In this document: positions 45,578 through 59,880 of the stretch, piece after piece
Layout: each line of letters starts with the position of its first letter
Position numbering within the stretch: position 1 is the first letter of the stretch
The notes under the pieces: model-generated
What the model saw: the letters and a program-made list of their open reading frames with translations, nothing else
Databases searched by the model: none
What the model was told of the DNA's origin: nothing
Origin: Chrysomallon squamiferum
Lineage: Eukaryota; Mollusca; Gastropoda; Neomphalida; Peltospiridae
DNA: 64,000 nucleotides
Direction of reading: 5' to 3'
Assembly: GCA_012295275.1 (NCBI GenBank)
Contig: CM022677.1
Span: 14,551,332-14,615,331 of the forward strand
Made by a program: the position numbers and the translations under genes

Positions 45578-48500
45578 CTTTACTCTCTGTAAAATTACTA
45601 AGTGTGTTATATTTCTTTTTACTTTTCCTCTGTTGACTACAATTTTATTTCTCGGGAGCATTAATTTCATTATTTATTATCTATTTATAAATGCAATATT
45701 ATTTATTTATTCATTTATTTATTGCTTTATTTCTTTAGTCAATTAGATTTTTTTTTTTTTGTTGTTGTTGTTTTATCTTAACGTCACATACATTCTGTAC
45801 CACTTTTCAGTTTAAACTGAATAAAAAGCCATGACTAAACATATTCTTTCATTATTTGTATGTATGTATAGATATACATACATACACACTATAAACACAT
45901 GCCTGCATACATACCCATGTGCATCGAAAAAATACACGCATATACACACAAACACTTAAACAAACACTCAAACAAACATACATTGGCTCATGGTATATTT
46001 GTGATGCATGTTATAGAAAATAATTATTTATTTATTTATTTTTATAGTTTTAAAAATTAGTTATAGTTGTTTTTTCTTTTTTTTTCCTTTTTTTTCTCAT
46101 TTACAATATACATACAGTGTTTAACAAAAATATTTCATAGTATGGCTTTAAAAACAAAACCAAAAAAAAATTATTAAAAAAGAAAAAAAAGGAAAAGACA
46201 AAAAGAAACACATTTCTAATCACTTGTAAATAAAATAAAATTGTTGTGTTTTTCCTATCTTTTATGTTTGTTTTAATGTATCACAGTTTAGGTGTGGTTA
46301 GAACAGGAAATTATGTCAGAGAAAAATAAAAATAATTGATCCAGCTCTGCTCTTTATTATCATAATTATCATCTGCAGGCTACTTACTATTATTGTAATT
46401 ATCATCTACTAACTCTCACTTTTATTATAATTATCTGTTCACACACACTTGATAAATAACTGGTTTCTACATTCAGGTTTGTAAAAAAAAAAAATGGCAT
46501 TTTGCAGATTATATACTTTAAAACATTTTTTTAGAAAAATATAAAAATAATTAAGAAATAATATAAATAAATACAAATAACGTTAAAAAGTCTAAGTATT
46601 TGTCATGCTTTGTATCAATCATATACATGTTCTGTATTTTGTGTAAACACATCAGAACCTTAAGCTACTAATATTTTAATAACTATCAAGACCATTCGTA
46701 TTACAAACAAAACCTTACATAATCAGCAACATGTTAGTGACTGCAGTATTGACAACACTATGATACATCATGCTACTCAGTGATAAATAATAATGACAAT
46801 TCTTACATACAATCTCAGAGAAAAGCTAACTCTTCAGTTTCTGTTAAGTCACTGTACACTGGATATAACAAATTCATTCACTGATAAAGCACAGAGGATT
46901 TGTAATGCTACATAATATACATATACAGCTGTAATCTGTCTCTTAAAATAAAACAGCTGAAAAAAACATTTCTTCATTCTTTGGTTTATGGGCCAGTGAT
47001 AAGTGTCTATCTATGTTTCAATGTGTGTGTGAGTGTGTATGTACTTGTGTAAGTCTGTATACATGCGTATTTGAGTGTATGTATTTTTATATGTATTTAT
47101 GCATGTGTATTTGTGTGTGTTTATATTATGTGCATTTGAGTGTGCATATATTTGTGTAAGTCTGTATCTGCATGTATCTGTGTGCTTATTATGTGTGCAT
47201 GACTATGTATGTATTTCTGCATGTTTGCATGTATTTGTATCTGTGTATGTTTGTATTGTATGGTTAAGTATCTATGTATGTTTGTATGTCTGTATGTATG
47301 TGTGGAAGTGTTTGTATTATGTGTGTAAGAGTATCAATGTATTTGTGTATCTGTGTGTTTGTATTTTGTGTGTGTTGTATGAATGAATTTGTTTATTTAG
47401 TCAAATTATCTAGTGATCATGAATATGTTTCTGAATGTGTGTGTATGTGTATCTTTTAGAATGTTTGTATAGATATATGTGTCTGTATTAGTGTATGTAT
47501 GTATAAGTATGGATTATGTATACTTATATCTAATTATGTGTGTATGAATACATGTGTTTGTAGTACTGTGTGTAAGTTTGGATGTAATCAATGCCAAATA
47601 AATTATTGGTTCTGAAAACATTATCTGAACACCAAAAACAAAAACAAATCTGAAAATAAATAACGTATCTACTATGTGTGTTTTATGTTGTTTTTTTACC
47701 TGCTGAAATTAAATAGCAACAGAAATTGAATAAAATACCTATCTATATTTAATTATTTTAAATTTGTTTTTGTTTTTTAAATAATTAGTTACTAATTTAA
47801 AATCAAACACTCACATTAAAATAGAAAAATAAACATATTCCATAAACATACACAATTAAAAAAAAAACATAATTCATCATAAACTAATACACACATATGT
47901 GCATACACCTGCACACATAGGCATACCTATAAAAAAATCCATACAAACACAGATACAAACATACACACTCACACAGAAACACATACACACACAGAAACTC
48001 AGACTTGCATATATATAGACACACATACACCATACAAATACAGACACATTCACACACACAAACATACAAACTTAATACACTCACACACATATAAATACAC
48101 ATATACACAGATCCATACATTCAATTACATACATATATATATATATATATATAACATAAAAACTAACTCTTACACATCCTATAAAGATAATTATGTAGAA
48201 ACAGAATGACACACAGTGCTATAAAGAAATAAGAGGTATATAAAAATATCACTTGTTTGTAGGTAAAAAGATGATGGAGGTAGAGCAGGTGCCTGTGATA
48301 GAAGTAGAAAACACCAGTAACACATCAGTGAAAACACAGTTCAGTCAGAAACTAGCTTAAATAAGAAGACAACAGCAGCAAAAAGTGGTGATGAAACAAC
48401 TACAGCAACAACAGCAGAGGTGAAGAAAACAGAATCAAGCACATTTCTGAAAATAAGAGAGAAGACAAAAGTAAACTATGACAAATAAACAATCATAATA

Positions 48501-49199
48501 ATAATTATAATAATAATCATAATAATAATTATAATAATAATCATAATAATAATAATTATTATTACTAACATAGTATTAATATTAATATTAATAACAATAA
48601 TATAATAATAACAATAAATAACAACAATAACAATAACAACAATAATTAATAAATAAAGAAATAAAGAAATAAAGTTCTCTATAACTTGTCTGCTGATGTA
48701 TTTCATAATCTTAGACTTGCTGTTTTTGTAAAAACAATAATATTGTTGTTGTGATGTTATGTTTTGATTTCATCATGTGGTTTTAAATGCAGAGAAAAGG
48801 GGAAAATAAAAAATAATTAAGGTGACAGCTATTTTCATAATAAATATATTTTGGTACTTTATTAAATAAGAATTTAAACTGTTTTCACTTAAACAGTAAT
48901 ATCCATTTCAAGATGTTGCATTTTGATTTTGTCATCTTTCTCAAAGAAATGTAAAAATGACATGTCTGATCAAAGGATATCACTACTTTCATGTAAAATT
49001 TATTTGCATAATTTATCAGTTTGAAATAAGTCTTAAGAAACCATCAGTAACCATCCATGTATGATCAATGCATCTCACTACTTACCTACACATCAATGTC
49101 TATATAACTACCTTACATATCTATTTTTCTGTATGTCTTTCTATAAACTCACTTAAATATATGTCTAGAACTAAAAATATAGAATAAAACATTCTTACA
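45578..49199. other. AT-rich intergenic with TGTATG/CACATA simple repeats, no gene seen
   Basis: Bases 47000-47580 are a degenerate TGTATGTGTTTG repeat and 47880-48130 a CATACACACA repeat, roughly its complement. Bases 48490-48650 are (AAT)n. Val/Cys/Tyr-rich ORFs over these are artefacts. No exon recognised. Confidence 0.6.
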
Positions 49200-52100
49200 C
49201 ATACATATAATGTTACAATATGTCAAACTAGTCATTTAGCCTAAGCCAAAACCATCAGAAATTAGGCCTAATGACTAAAATTTCCAGGTGTTTGGCCAAA
49301 TGACTAAAATTTCCAGGAATTAGGCCGAATGACTGGATTTTCCATTTATTTCACATTCTGCCTGATAGTAATTCAGACAATCAGTCAAGCAGGTTTAATG
49401 CTTTGCAACATCATTAGTGGTTCAATTCAATTCTTTATTATTCTAAGCTTTACAGCTTATTAATATAAAATGTCAATAATAAGAAGAAAAAAAAGAAGAA
49501 AAAAAAAAGAATTACAAATAGTGACAGTATGATAAAAAAAGAAAAATCCTTTGGAGAATATTAACAGCAGATAAATTAGGAGTGGCTGTGAATTTAATGT
49601 CTATATGTTACAGTCAATATCTCAAACTAGTCATTTGCCCTACTGGTTGAAATGTTTAGCATACCACCCACAGAAATCAGGGTTTTGTCCTAATGAGTAC
49701 AGTAAAAGTTTAACCTTTACACTCTTCTTTTCAGTATCAGTCTGTGATGTAGATAACACATCTCCTTAATTTCAGGTCTTCTCACTTCTTCCTTTTTAAC
49801 AGAAAAAAACACAAAAAAACCCATTAATGTTCACATCTCATTATGCACTGAGCTCTTTATAAAGTAAAAACTGAAATTTAATGTGCTGCTTCCAAAAAAT
49901 TTGAAAAAGAAGCAAGAACAATATAAAAAAAACAAATAATAATAATAATAATAATAATAAAAATAAAAATTCAGTATATGTCACTGTGAAAAATGAATAT
50001 TTTACTTAATTTACTGTTTCACTGCTGATTATAAAATATGGGTTTATTTTATATGTTTCATGTTTTCTGAGGAAAATGCATCTTCTTCATGCTTCTTGTA
50101 GCATCATACATTTAAAAAAAAATTAGTTTTCATTGTCTTTGTGAAACAAAATCAATATTTTTATATTTTCTATTACTGATAATGAAAAATGTATAGACTG
50201 TTCAGTGTTAATAATAAATAAATAACAAAACAATATATATTTTTTAAATTCTTATTTAGTATAATTTCTATTGTTTAAGAAAATGAAAACTGATATAAAC
50301 ATTACAATCTAAGACTTGCCTAGTTCCATACCGGAGAGTTCCGTATCGTTACTTTGTTTGATGTCTGCCTTGAAGTCATAAACATTATTAATAAGTGAAC
50401 ATTTCTTATCAGTGAATTCAATATTATCTGTTCTTGTTCAACAGATTAAAATGTTTTTGTTTTTTTATGTTTTTAGCAGACACAAAGCCACGTGCAAGTT
50501 GGAAACGTGTCTCAATTACGACATTAGTTTCACATCATCCAAAAGAAAAAAGACTACTGTGAATAAAAAAACAACAAAAAAAACAACATAACTATTGAGA
50601 GGTAATGAGGATCAGATCACAGCTACCTATACTGCAGACTTAGAAACACCAAGACAACATTTTTCTAAACCACTCATATTTCCATTTTTAATGACCTCTT
50701 TGAGAAGATCACCAGGATTTCAGAGGTAGTCCAGAAAATCAAGAATTTCAGCTGCCTGACTTTTGTGTTACTGCAGCTGAAAAACAGAATTAAAATATTA
50801 AGAATAATAAAAAAATAATTTGTAATAACATGAAGATATTTTTAAAACAGTGTTTAATCTGGCAAATGCTGTCCTAGATTCCAGTGGGAAAATGGATTCT
50901 CAAATAGGAAACTAATTTAATCCTAGGATTAAAGTACTTATACAGTTACAAAGATTTCCAGTGTTGTTGTTTTTCTGCTCTGAAAATCTGACAAATTGGA
51001 CAAATGTCTGAAGATGTTATGAGTCAATGTGAGATACAGCAAAGATTCTGAGTATTTCAAAGTCCACACTGCAACACTGTGTGACAAAGTCGAAAAATAT
51101 ATCTGCATGTGTATGAGTGTGTGTGTGTGTGTGTGTATTGTTGTGTGTAGATGTGTGTGTACCCCTTTCTTGATCAATATTGTTCTGAACGCATTTGTTA
51201 TTGTCTTTCATGTTTGTTATTATTACTTTTCATTTTCTTCTTCTTATTGTTATCGTCATTATCATCATCATCATCATCTTTATTATTATTATTATTATTT
51301 CACGTTACAGGTGAAATTTTGTTTCTTTCTTTATGTGATGAACGACACTCCAGAACAAAACTAAATAAAGCAGAAAATATGTGAAATTACAGATATGTGT
51401 GTGTTGTTGTTGTTTTAACTATGCTAACAGTAGAATCAGGTTAGAAAATTTAGCAGCTATTGAAAAGCCAACAGAAATGTAGAGACTTTTAGGTAGACTG
51501 ATATATATATATATTTGATTCGAGTATTTGCGCAAGAAACTGTGGGAATATGTGTTTATGAGTTAGATAGAAAGAATGGCTATATCATGTGTGGTTTTGT
51601 GTGTGTTTTCTCTGTGTTTTTGAGAGTGCATATGTATTGTAGATACATAGGTAGACAGAGACAGAAAGATAGAAAGATATGTGTCAATGTAAAAGATGTA
51701 GTGTGTAAATGTGTATGGCTTTGTAATATTATGTGTCTGTGTGTTAGAGAGAATGTGGATACATAGGGTACTGCTACTTTTTCCTATTTTGAATACAGTG
51801 GCATTAATTTGAAAGACCTTTCTATATATGCACTCCAGCTTTCACATTTGCAGACATAGCTTATCTAACAAATATAAACACATTCTCATTCATACATCAC
51901 CTCTCTCTAACACTCCCAAAAATAGTTACTCAGTATAAACTCTATTCAGTATATACTTACACCTATACACATACCTGTCTCCGTCTAACTAAATCCACCC
52001 ACAAATCTATATCTAATCTATCTAAAATAAATAAACAGTATAAACATAATCTTGTTCACACTTATTTATTGACCATCATTTCTCTGTTTAATAAATGTAT

Positions 52101-52821
52101 ACATTATATAAATATATATACACGCACCTATCTCGCATATCTGTCTCTCATCTTTCAAACTTGTCTATCTATCTATCTCTATATATAACTATCTTTATAT
52201 CTATTTCTATCTCTGTATCTATATATAGATATATAATTATCTCTATTAATCTTTCTCATTCACTGAAAAATCCTACACACCAGGCATACTTCTCAGTTTC
52301 ATACAGAGGTCAATACCTGTTCTCTCTCTGTAACACACAAACACATATAACCACACCTACATATCAGTCTCTCTCTCTCTCTCAATAGATCTTTCTTTTT
52401 AACATACATAGTCAAATATAAACATACTCTCATTTACACATTCATTTATATACCAATCCTCTAAATACATAACAATATATTCATAGACATATACTCATTA
52501 TAGTAGTTTGTAAATATCCATCTATCTGAGTCATCCATATACATACATAAACCCACATTCATTCACTCATCTCTCTATCAGTCATCTGACTATCTCAAAA
52601 GTCCACAAAAAGCACACTATCTTTAACCCACATTTATATACCCATTCTCTTTAACACACAAACACATAATTATGCTCATATTTATAAAGACTCATACATA
52701 TACATATCAGTTTGACCATCTATCTATAATTATGGTCTACCTATCTCTCTATGCATCATCTAGCAATCCATCTATCTAACTGTTTATCTATCAATCTATC
52801 TCACCCTATCTCAAAATTAGT

Positions 52822-52853
<32 letters not shown>

Positions 52854-53215
52854 CGTATATACTCTCTCTAGTTACCCCCCTTTCAAAATGCATTATTTAA
52901 ATACTTTTTCTTACGCAAACTCACAATCCTCCTTTAACACTGCCATATAGCGATACTCTCTAGCAAACATACAAACACATCAAGACCTCTACACTTCCCT
53001 ATCCACCTCTCTCTGTCTGTCTTTGTATCGCTATTCAAATGTTTGTCTACCTACCTATGAGAGTGAGATCTGAAAACCACTGTCTTTGACCAAGTATTTA
53101 AAAATAATACAAAATCTGACGTACACTTGAAAATAATTCATATAAGAAATGTCAGGCATTTTAGTTAAATAACTAAATGATAAGTTCTGCAATTTATTAG
53201 TTTATTGATTGTTTG
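49200..53215. repeat. Segmental duplication block P3 (related to P1 and P2)
   Basis: The left part matches 1-4450 (see that entry). The right part, 51760-53215, matches 26750-28075 in order, including GTGAGATCTGAAAA near 53068. P3 therefore spans both partners and looks like the most complete copy. It contains TG, CT and CA microsatellites, but no credible gene. Confidence 0.75.
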
Positions 53216-53658
53216 AGATAAATGACTTACGATATAAGGATTTCAAACAGTTTACAACAAAAATTATGTTACAAAGTTCCCATCCATAACTTAAGATTTA
53301 AAAAAATTAAAATAGGAAAATCATTGTTTGCATACATGATAGTACATGTTTCAGAAGTTGAATGCTTTTTGTTTTAACGAAAAAGAGTGAAAACTTAATA
53401 CTTATAAATACCATCTCTAATGGATTGAAAATGGAAATAAATATAAAAATAAAAATGTATTATGGTTTCAAGTGTCGTTTTACAACTACGTACTCAGAGC
53501 TGACCGCTATGGAGAATTAAAAGTGTAACGTGTCCACATTATGGTACCTAATGAGAATATTAATCCACCAGTGTCAGTTAAAATTTTTTTTTTTTTTAAA
53601 TTTTTTTTCAGTTATTTAATTTTATTCTAATATTTTTTTTTTTTTTTTTTTTCTTTAT

Positions 53659-53703
<45 letters not shown>

Positions 53704-54879
53704 TTATTAATATTTTTTTTATTATTTTTTTTTTTTTCGCTGGTGACATCTAATAATATCTGAAAAAATGCATAATACGAAATCGATACGAGATGGTACA
53801 TTAGGTCAACGGTACAAACTAAAACAACAACAAAAAATGTTTCTACCTTTACAACAATTACTTCTCAGTAGTAGACATCTATGTACCAGAGGCATTGGTT
53901 ATTTGACATACTTCCACAAATTAATTTTAATAAACCAAATAGGATTGACTGCATTATAAAGGACTATAGGTTTAAAAGTGTATAAACACTGATCGGACTT
54001 CGATGTTGCCATATTGCATTTCGATCGGAAGTTTCCGTGAGCTCTCGGAAGTTTTAAACTTCCAAATTCAATTATTTTACGTCTCTTTTCTGAACCTTCT
54101 ATGATTTAACTGATAAGGATGGTTGTTCATATTACAAAGCCCGTGATCTCCTGCGTCTTTCTTACTTGTTCAACCAAAATAAATAAAATAAAGAAATAAA
54201 ACTGATTGAAAAACATTAAATGAAATAGGCATTTTACAATAATTCAATAAATAATAATAACACATTAAATAAATAAAAAATATAGGAAACTGGTTATTTA
54301 AAAGACAAAGAAAACGCAGGGAATGTTAATAAGCTGGTTCTGTCTGCTACAAAACATTATACAGAATTAGTTATTTTCATCTTAAAGCAGCAACTCTAAT
54401 TTACCGTCACCTCACATATGCGAGGAATAATCTATTTCAGAAGTTCCCGGTCTAAGGGAAAGAACTCTATTTAACACTATTTTGGTAAATATACAAAAAA
54501 GACTGAGTGTCGAACAACGCACTCTCTCTCACACACACAAGAAAGATTACTAGTGGCATCTTAAGTCTCCTGAATGTGTTTCATTCACTGAATTTACTAA
54601 CTTCACTAAAATGATTTTATTTAAACCTACATATTATTATTTTTATTTCTGTTTAATGTAATTGTTTCTTTATAATAAATATATCACTGAAATAACATTT
54701 TATTTCCTTTCTTAATCTTTTCTTTATCCCTTGTTTGAGTATTTTTTCTTTATTATTATTAATTTTTTTAAATCATTTTAAGTAGTATTATTGCAATTAT
54801 TGTTGTTGTTTTTATCATTAATGTCGTTATGTCAGATATTGACTTGTCGTCATTATATAGAAACAATTATCAACAGATA

Positions 54880-54914
<35 letters not shown>

Positions 54915-55378
54915 TCACACACACACATATACACACAGAGAGAAAAGAAAGAGTTTGATATACCTGTTTGCCTTAGAGGATACGTTGTTAAGTTGATATA
55001 ACTGAGATGGTGTTTACATATGTAGTTAAGTAATAAGCCGATATATTTAATAGGCAAATGAACTTGTAAGAAAATGTTTGTACAAGCGTTATAATATAAT
55101 ATCACATTAACCTCGCTTTTCACATCTTTTCTTTTATTGGTCACTCAGTTCAGTTTTGGCTTTTTATTTCTATATCTGTCTGTCTGTCCGTCTGTCTACC
55201 TGTCTACCTCACAGATTGTAGAGATGTGCACAGTGGTCGCTGTAATTATAACTTCAGTAATTTAGTAATAAACACTGTAGAAAACATTGATAATAAAGCA
55301 GCGATGATATAGTATGTCACAAAGTTTTCTTGTTCAGGTAAAGTGTATCTCCGTTTTCACCATTCTTCTCACGTTTTC

Positions 55379-55414
<36 letters not shown>

Positions 55415-55467
55415 AATAATAATATAATAATAATAATAAAATAAAAAAAAAAAAAAACAAAAAACAT
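53216..55467. other. AT-rich, with long poly-T tract; no gene seen
   Basis: T-rich low-complexity sequence fills 53583-53738. A GC-richer patch at 53990-54060 contains the perfect palindrome GGAAGTTTTAAACTTCC. A (CA)n tract lies at about 54880-54910 and (CAA)n at 55378-55410. No exon recognised. Confidence 0.55.
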
Positions 55468-55730
55468 TAAGCTTATCCAGCAGAGTAGTTTATATTCACT
55501 TCAACATGTTCACCTTTTCCTGTATAGTTTATTTTATTTTTAAAAAAGGATTCAAAATTGTCTCCGCCTTAGAAATTTGTTTTACATCGTAGTGTAAAAC
55601 TAATGACGTAATCGAGACTCGCGTGACACGTTTACTATTGAATAAAAAATGACAATTTTAAATAAGAACTATTCACTTATATATATTATACAAAACCAAA
55701 GCAGATGTCACACGAAGAAACCCAGAGTGA
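55468..55730. repeat. Partner of 6570-6885
   Basis: Shares AAGCTTATCCAGCAG, then ACCTTTTCC, then ACAATTTTAAATAAGAA and the following 40 bases with 6570-6885, same orientation. Confidence 0.75.
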
Positions 55731-56079
55731 TCGTGACTGTCCGAGATTTATAGTGTATAATGTCATTGTTTTTACTCAAGCGACAAATCGAAAAAGAAAT
55801 AAAATAATAAATAAATGTTTTAAGCAAAATGGGAATTTTTCAATAATTAATTAAGTAATAATAATAAATCAAATAAAGCAACAAATAATGAAAACTGGCT
55901 CTTTATTAACTGTTGAATTTAATTTATCGTATTAGAATATTTTGCTCTAAAACATTTATAGAATTAGCCGATTTCATCTAAATGTAGTAAACCGAATTTA
56001 GCTTCATATTGCGAATGCGTTAATGGTCTAAGGGAAATAACTCTGTTTAACGTATTTGTAAATAGATAAAAAAGACTGA

Positions 56080-56154
<75 letters not shown>

Positions 56155-56216
56155 ATGATGTTCATTCTATTGCTTTTAATGTTTGTTTTAATAAACTCAA
56201 ACAAGATGTGTAATAA

Positions 56217-56255
<39 letters not shown>

Positions 56256-56355
56256 TTATAATGATTATGTCAGATTATCTTCTACTGGTTGACAGACAAC
56301 AAAAACAGCTTTTGATCAATATATACATAATAAAAATAAAAACACATAAAGACTG

Positions 56356-56391
<36 letters not shown>

Positions 56392-57163
56392 TGTTTTAAA
56401 TTATATGAATTATAACAATTTCAGCATGGTTTTCCATTTATTGTTTTTAGATAAGATGCAATGGGTTTGATTTTGTAGATGTCAGGATTTAAAACAGTTG
56501 AGAACAAATATTCTATTAAAAATATGGTTGGGAAAGAATGCAACAGGAAAGAAAGAAACGGAAAAAAGTAACAGAAAAAAAAAATAAAGAAATATGAAAG
56601 AAAGAAACATTACACATTTTTACTAAAATTCCTATTTTAAATATGATAAAGGTATTTCAAATGATTTTTTTTGCCAAACAATATTTTTAATGCTTCTTAA
56701 ATACTCATCATAAATATGCAGCTCTTTCACCCATAAATTATCATTCGCCAATTGATAATCCATATGTTTCACCATAAATATTATGTCAATCTATATCTCT
56801 ACATCTCTCTAACATAAGTCAATTTCCCAATTAAGTTGCCCAATTGAGTTTTAATTTCATTGAGTCCTTGACCTATCCAATGGGTTCTTTAGATGTCTCA
56901 ATTATCATTTTCTTGAAGAAACCATTTAAGAAGCTATTCTCCAATTGACCCATTCAAAGGGTAATCCCTTCTCTTTATGTCCTCAGATCTATCCCTTTAT
57001 CTTATCCTCATATCTATCCCTTTACCTTATCTTCAGATCTGTCCCTGTATATGGCTTCCCAGATGGCTTCCCACTTAATTACCTATGCTATGAATACAAA
57101 AGCTGTGAGGGAGCACCATTCCTGAGACTCATTAGTGCCATCGTTAGAACACATTCCACAAAC
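55731..57163. other. AT-rich intergenic with microsatellites, no gene seen
   Basis: (AG)n at about 56078-56153, (TG)n/(TA)n at 56217-56255 and a poly-T tract at 56361-56388. A motif related to the molluscan AAGGGAAATAACTC occurs at 56032. No exon recognised. Confidence 0.55.
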
Positions 57164-57346
57164 ATATCAATAAAATTACTATGGAGTCAGAAAGGTGGAT
57201 CAAAAATGTGTTATCATGGCCACATCTATACCAAGTTAGCTACTAGGATGAACAAGATTTGGTGGAAGTACTCCAAGAAAGTCAGTCTTGGTATGTATAA
57301 GGGTGCATATACTGTAGATGATTTTATTTATATTTTAAATTTCTGA
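57164..57346 (+). pseudogene. FLYWCH-type zinc-finger remnant
   Basis: The frame reads LLWSQKGGSKMCYHGHIYTK, then KIWWKYSKK, then GMYKGAYTV. FLYWCH fingers run S-x-KGG-x-x-x-x-Y-x-G-x-x-Y, then a W-x-C-S-x block and a G-C-x-A stretch, and bind DNA through C2H2-type zinc coordination. Here the two cysteines of the pattern appear as Tyr (WKYS) and Met (GMYKG), so zinc binding should be lost. FLYWCH domains also occur in MULE-type transposon proteins, which is a plausible source. No transposase domain is visible nearby. The upstream part of the ORF (from 56945) is unrecognised. Confidence 0.55.
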
Positions 57347-57479
57347 AATGCAATGATGTGTTAATGAATTCGATTCAATTGGATGGGCAGGAAAATCTTG
57401 TATATTTCTTCAGATCACAGTAAAATATTATAGGATGGTTCTAAGGTTTGAATATCAATATTTCCGAATGACTTCATAT

Positions 57480-57920
57480 TCTGGTATTAATGAGTTCTTT
57501 ACCAGATGTGTGGCTGGCAGAAGATATGTTGGTCATTCATCACCTGATGACGCTGAGATCTCAGACACCAAGTGTCGCACGCCATGGACAAGCTGCCAAC
57601 TCACTGAAAAGCAGGATCTTCGCAACTCACAGCCGAGATCAGACAGAAGGCATGCCTACCTACAATCAGGAGAACACTGGCGCAGTTTACGCAAGCAAAA
57701 CAAGACTCCTCCAGTACCCAGCACCTCTCTGGGTTCATCATGGATGGCAGAAGACCGTTCTACCCATGGCCATTCCAGCTCAGTTCTGGACCCAGGCTTT
57801 AACAGGATCATGCCTTTAGTACAGAACTGGGACTCAGGCGCCTGGCTCTGCGACTGCCTATTCATGGATGACAATCTCCATGGCTCCAGCTCAGTTCTCC
57901 CAGGTTTATGTGCTTACGGT
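57480..57920. other. GC-richer island of unknown nature with an internal tandem repeat
   Basis: Base composition changes sharply here from AT-rich to balanced. Two related pieces about 115-125 bases apart (CATGGATGGCAGAAGACC then CCATTCCAGCTCAGTTCTGG; and CATGGATGACAATCTCCATG then GCTCCAGCTCAGTTCTCCCA) form an internal repeat. ORFs of 211, 109 and 72 codons on both strands have no recognisable domain and share the same bases, so I do not annotate them as genes. It could be a mobile element or an insertion from elsewhere in the genome. Confidence 0.5.
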
Positions 57921-57927
57921 CGTGGTG

Positions 57928-58140
57928 TAATCCTAACTCTAATTCTAACACTAATCCTAACCCTAACCCTAGCTCAACTTCTAAATCTAATCCTACCCAA
58001 GGCCACAACTTTGATTCTTACGTTAACGCTGCTGTTAATGACCGTAAAATTATTTTGCACATTATCGTAACATTGATAATAAAATTTAAATAACCCTCAT
58101 CCTAACCATAACCTACCTTAAACGTAACCCTAACGACGGG
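57928..58140. repeat. Degenerate telomere-like (CCCTAA) repeats
   Basis: CTAATCCTAACCCTAACCCT at about 57950 lies within degenerate TCTAAC/CTAATC repeats, and a second cluster with AACCCTCATCCTAACC and GTAACCCTAACG spans 58090-58135. The unit matches the TTAGGG telomere repeat used by most animals, including molluscs. It directly follows the GC-richer island, as a tail might. Confidence 0.6.
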
Positions 58141-59880
58141 ACTGAACTTAAGTCTGATGCTAACACCATTTCTAACTGTGCTCTCAGCTTGAACTTACAG
58201 TGGCCTTCAAATGTATGGCCACGACGTCTAAATATCTCATCTTATTTTCCAAGCGTTCGATTATATGATTTTTTATTTTATTTTATTATCATTTTTTATT
58301 CTGTCTCCCGTTCTTTTATTGTTTCGTTCTTTTCATTCAAATTATGTTTGTTTTGTTTTAATTCTATCATAGTTCATAATTTCTATAATAGTTGTAGCTT
58401 TCTTTCACATTTTCTTTTGCATGTTTACTCGTTTATTCCTTTCATTCTCTCATCCGTGTTCCACATCCCGCATTGTAATATTACTCTGTAGGGGAAGTGT
58501 ACGTATATTGGACAGTTCTCAGCCTCTGATTGTTTGAAAGGTGTTTAGCCACAACTATGTGATACCTCGATCGACATCATGATTGTTGTGATATTAAAGA
58601 TAGCGGAAATCAGCTGACGAGAAAAAATAATAATAATAATAATAAAAAAAAGAAGAAAAAAAGAAAAAAAAGAAGGATAAATCTTATTTCAGCCATGTAA
58701 ATTTAATTTTTAGTTATATTTTTGTTTTGTATTTGTGTAGTGGTATATAGATGCATATGTAGGATATTATATATTTCTAGGTTAGGACAAGTCTCTTCAT
58801 ATGGGGATCGAGGAAGTTCGCCTTCCGAAAAATTAGATGTGGTAAAACAAAATGTTCCTTTCGGTTCTGTTTCTTGGTAATTTAGTTCATAGAAATGGGT
58901 CAACCACCGCTAGGCTTCAGGCTAGACTAGTCTCGATAAACCACGATGTTTTGAACATTTTGTTTTTAATTAACGTTTTATGTTGATTATTTTTTTTTTT
59001 AATTTGGAAATATTTTACTGTCCAAATTATTCAATTTATTTTAGAATTTTGAAATATAATTTTAAAACCAAATGGATTCGGATGTTTTACCACGGAATCG
59101 TTTTTTCTTTTTCTTCATCTTTTTTTTTTATTATTATTATTATTATTACGACTTTAAATTTTTATTATTATTATTTTTAAAATCATTATTACTGTTTTTC
59201 ATTTTCTTCTTAATATCATTATTAACATTTATTTATTTTTGATGTTTGCCAGGCCAAATTAAATTCATCGACGGCATGGATTTTGCAGAAAGCATTTGGA
59301 GAAAATGCTTTTAAAGAACATTTGTATGAAAAATGAGATGTGAGTGAAATATTTCAAAAATTTCAAATATTTCAAGATATATATTCTAATTATTAAAGTT
59401 ATTATGTGCATTGTCATTTTGTTTGAATTACCTCCAGTTTCAGACTTTATATAAAACTTATAATTATTCATCAAAAATAGAAAAAAATAAATGCTCTGAA
59501 AATTATCTATGAAGAAATTTGTGTTTCCCTGTATGACATTTTTTTCTACAGTATAGTTACCATATTCCTTGATAAAACGTGTTAAATGCAAAAGCAAAAA
59601 TATGATGCTATATACATGTTGTTGAATAAAACATTCATTCCTTCTTTTTCTCATTAACAAATATTATGCTTATTATAATCAGTAATAGATGAAACAATAT
59701 ATAGTAAATTATTATTACTGTTATTGTTGTGGTATTATTCCTATTTTTACTATTAATATTTTATTACTACTATTGTTTTTGTTAAGGTTATTAATATTAT
59801 TGATATTAATTTTTATCATCATCATGATTAAAATATGTTAAAAAAACTTATTATTTTATTGTTATTGTGTAATTTTCCAG
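58141..59880. other. AT-rich intergenic, no gene seen
   Basis: No exon recognised before the acceptor at 59880. Poly-purine A-rich and (TTA)n tracts are present. ORFs at 58189-58491 and 59265-59660 are AT-rich without motifs. Confidence 0.5.

Noticed and set aside
47075-48120. Val/Cys/Tyr-rich ORFs on both strands
   Set aside because: They are translations of TGTATGTGTTTG- and CATACACACA-type simple repeats.
53768-53959. 63-codon ORF after the poly-T tract
   Set aside because: Composition is more protein-like than most, but there are no motifs, splice sites or paralogue to support it.
54005-54060. GGAAGTTTTAAACTTCC palindrome as a second viral terminus
   Set aside because: Only 17 bases, unrelated in sequence to the 42.4 kb hairpin, and 9 kb from the capsid-like frames.
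57435-58070. 211-codon plus-strand ORF and overlapping ORFs
   Set aside because: Three frames are open at once because the segment is GC-richer, and the C-terminal part is just telomere-like repeat translated as TLILTL. No domain seen.
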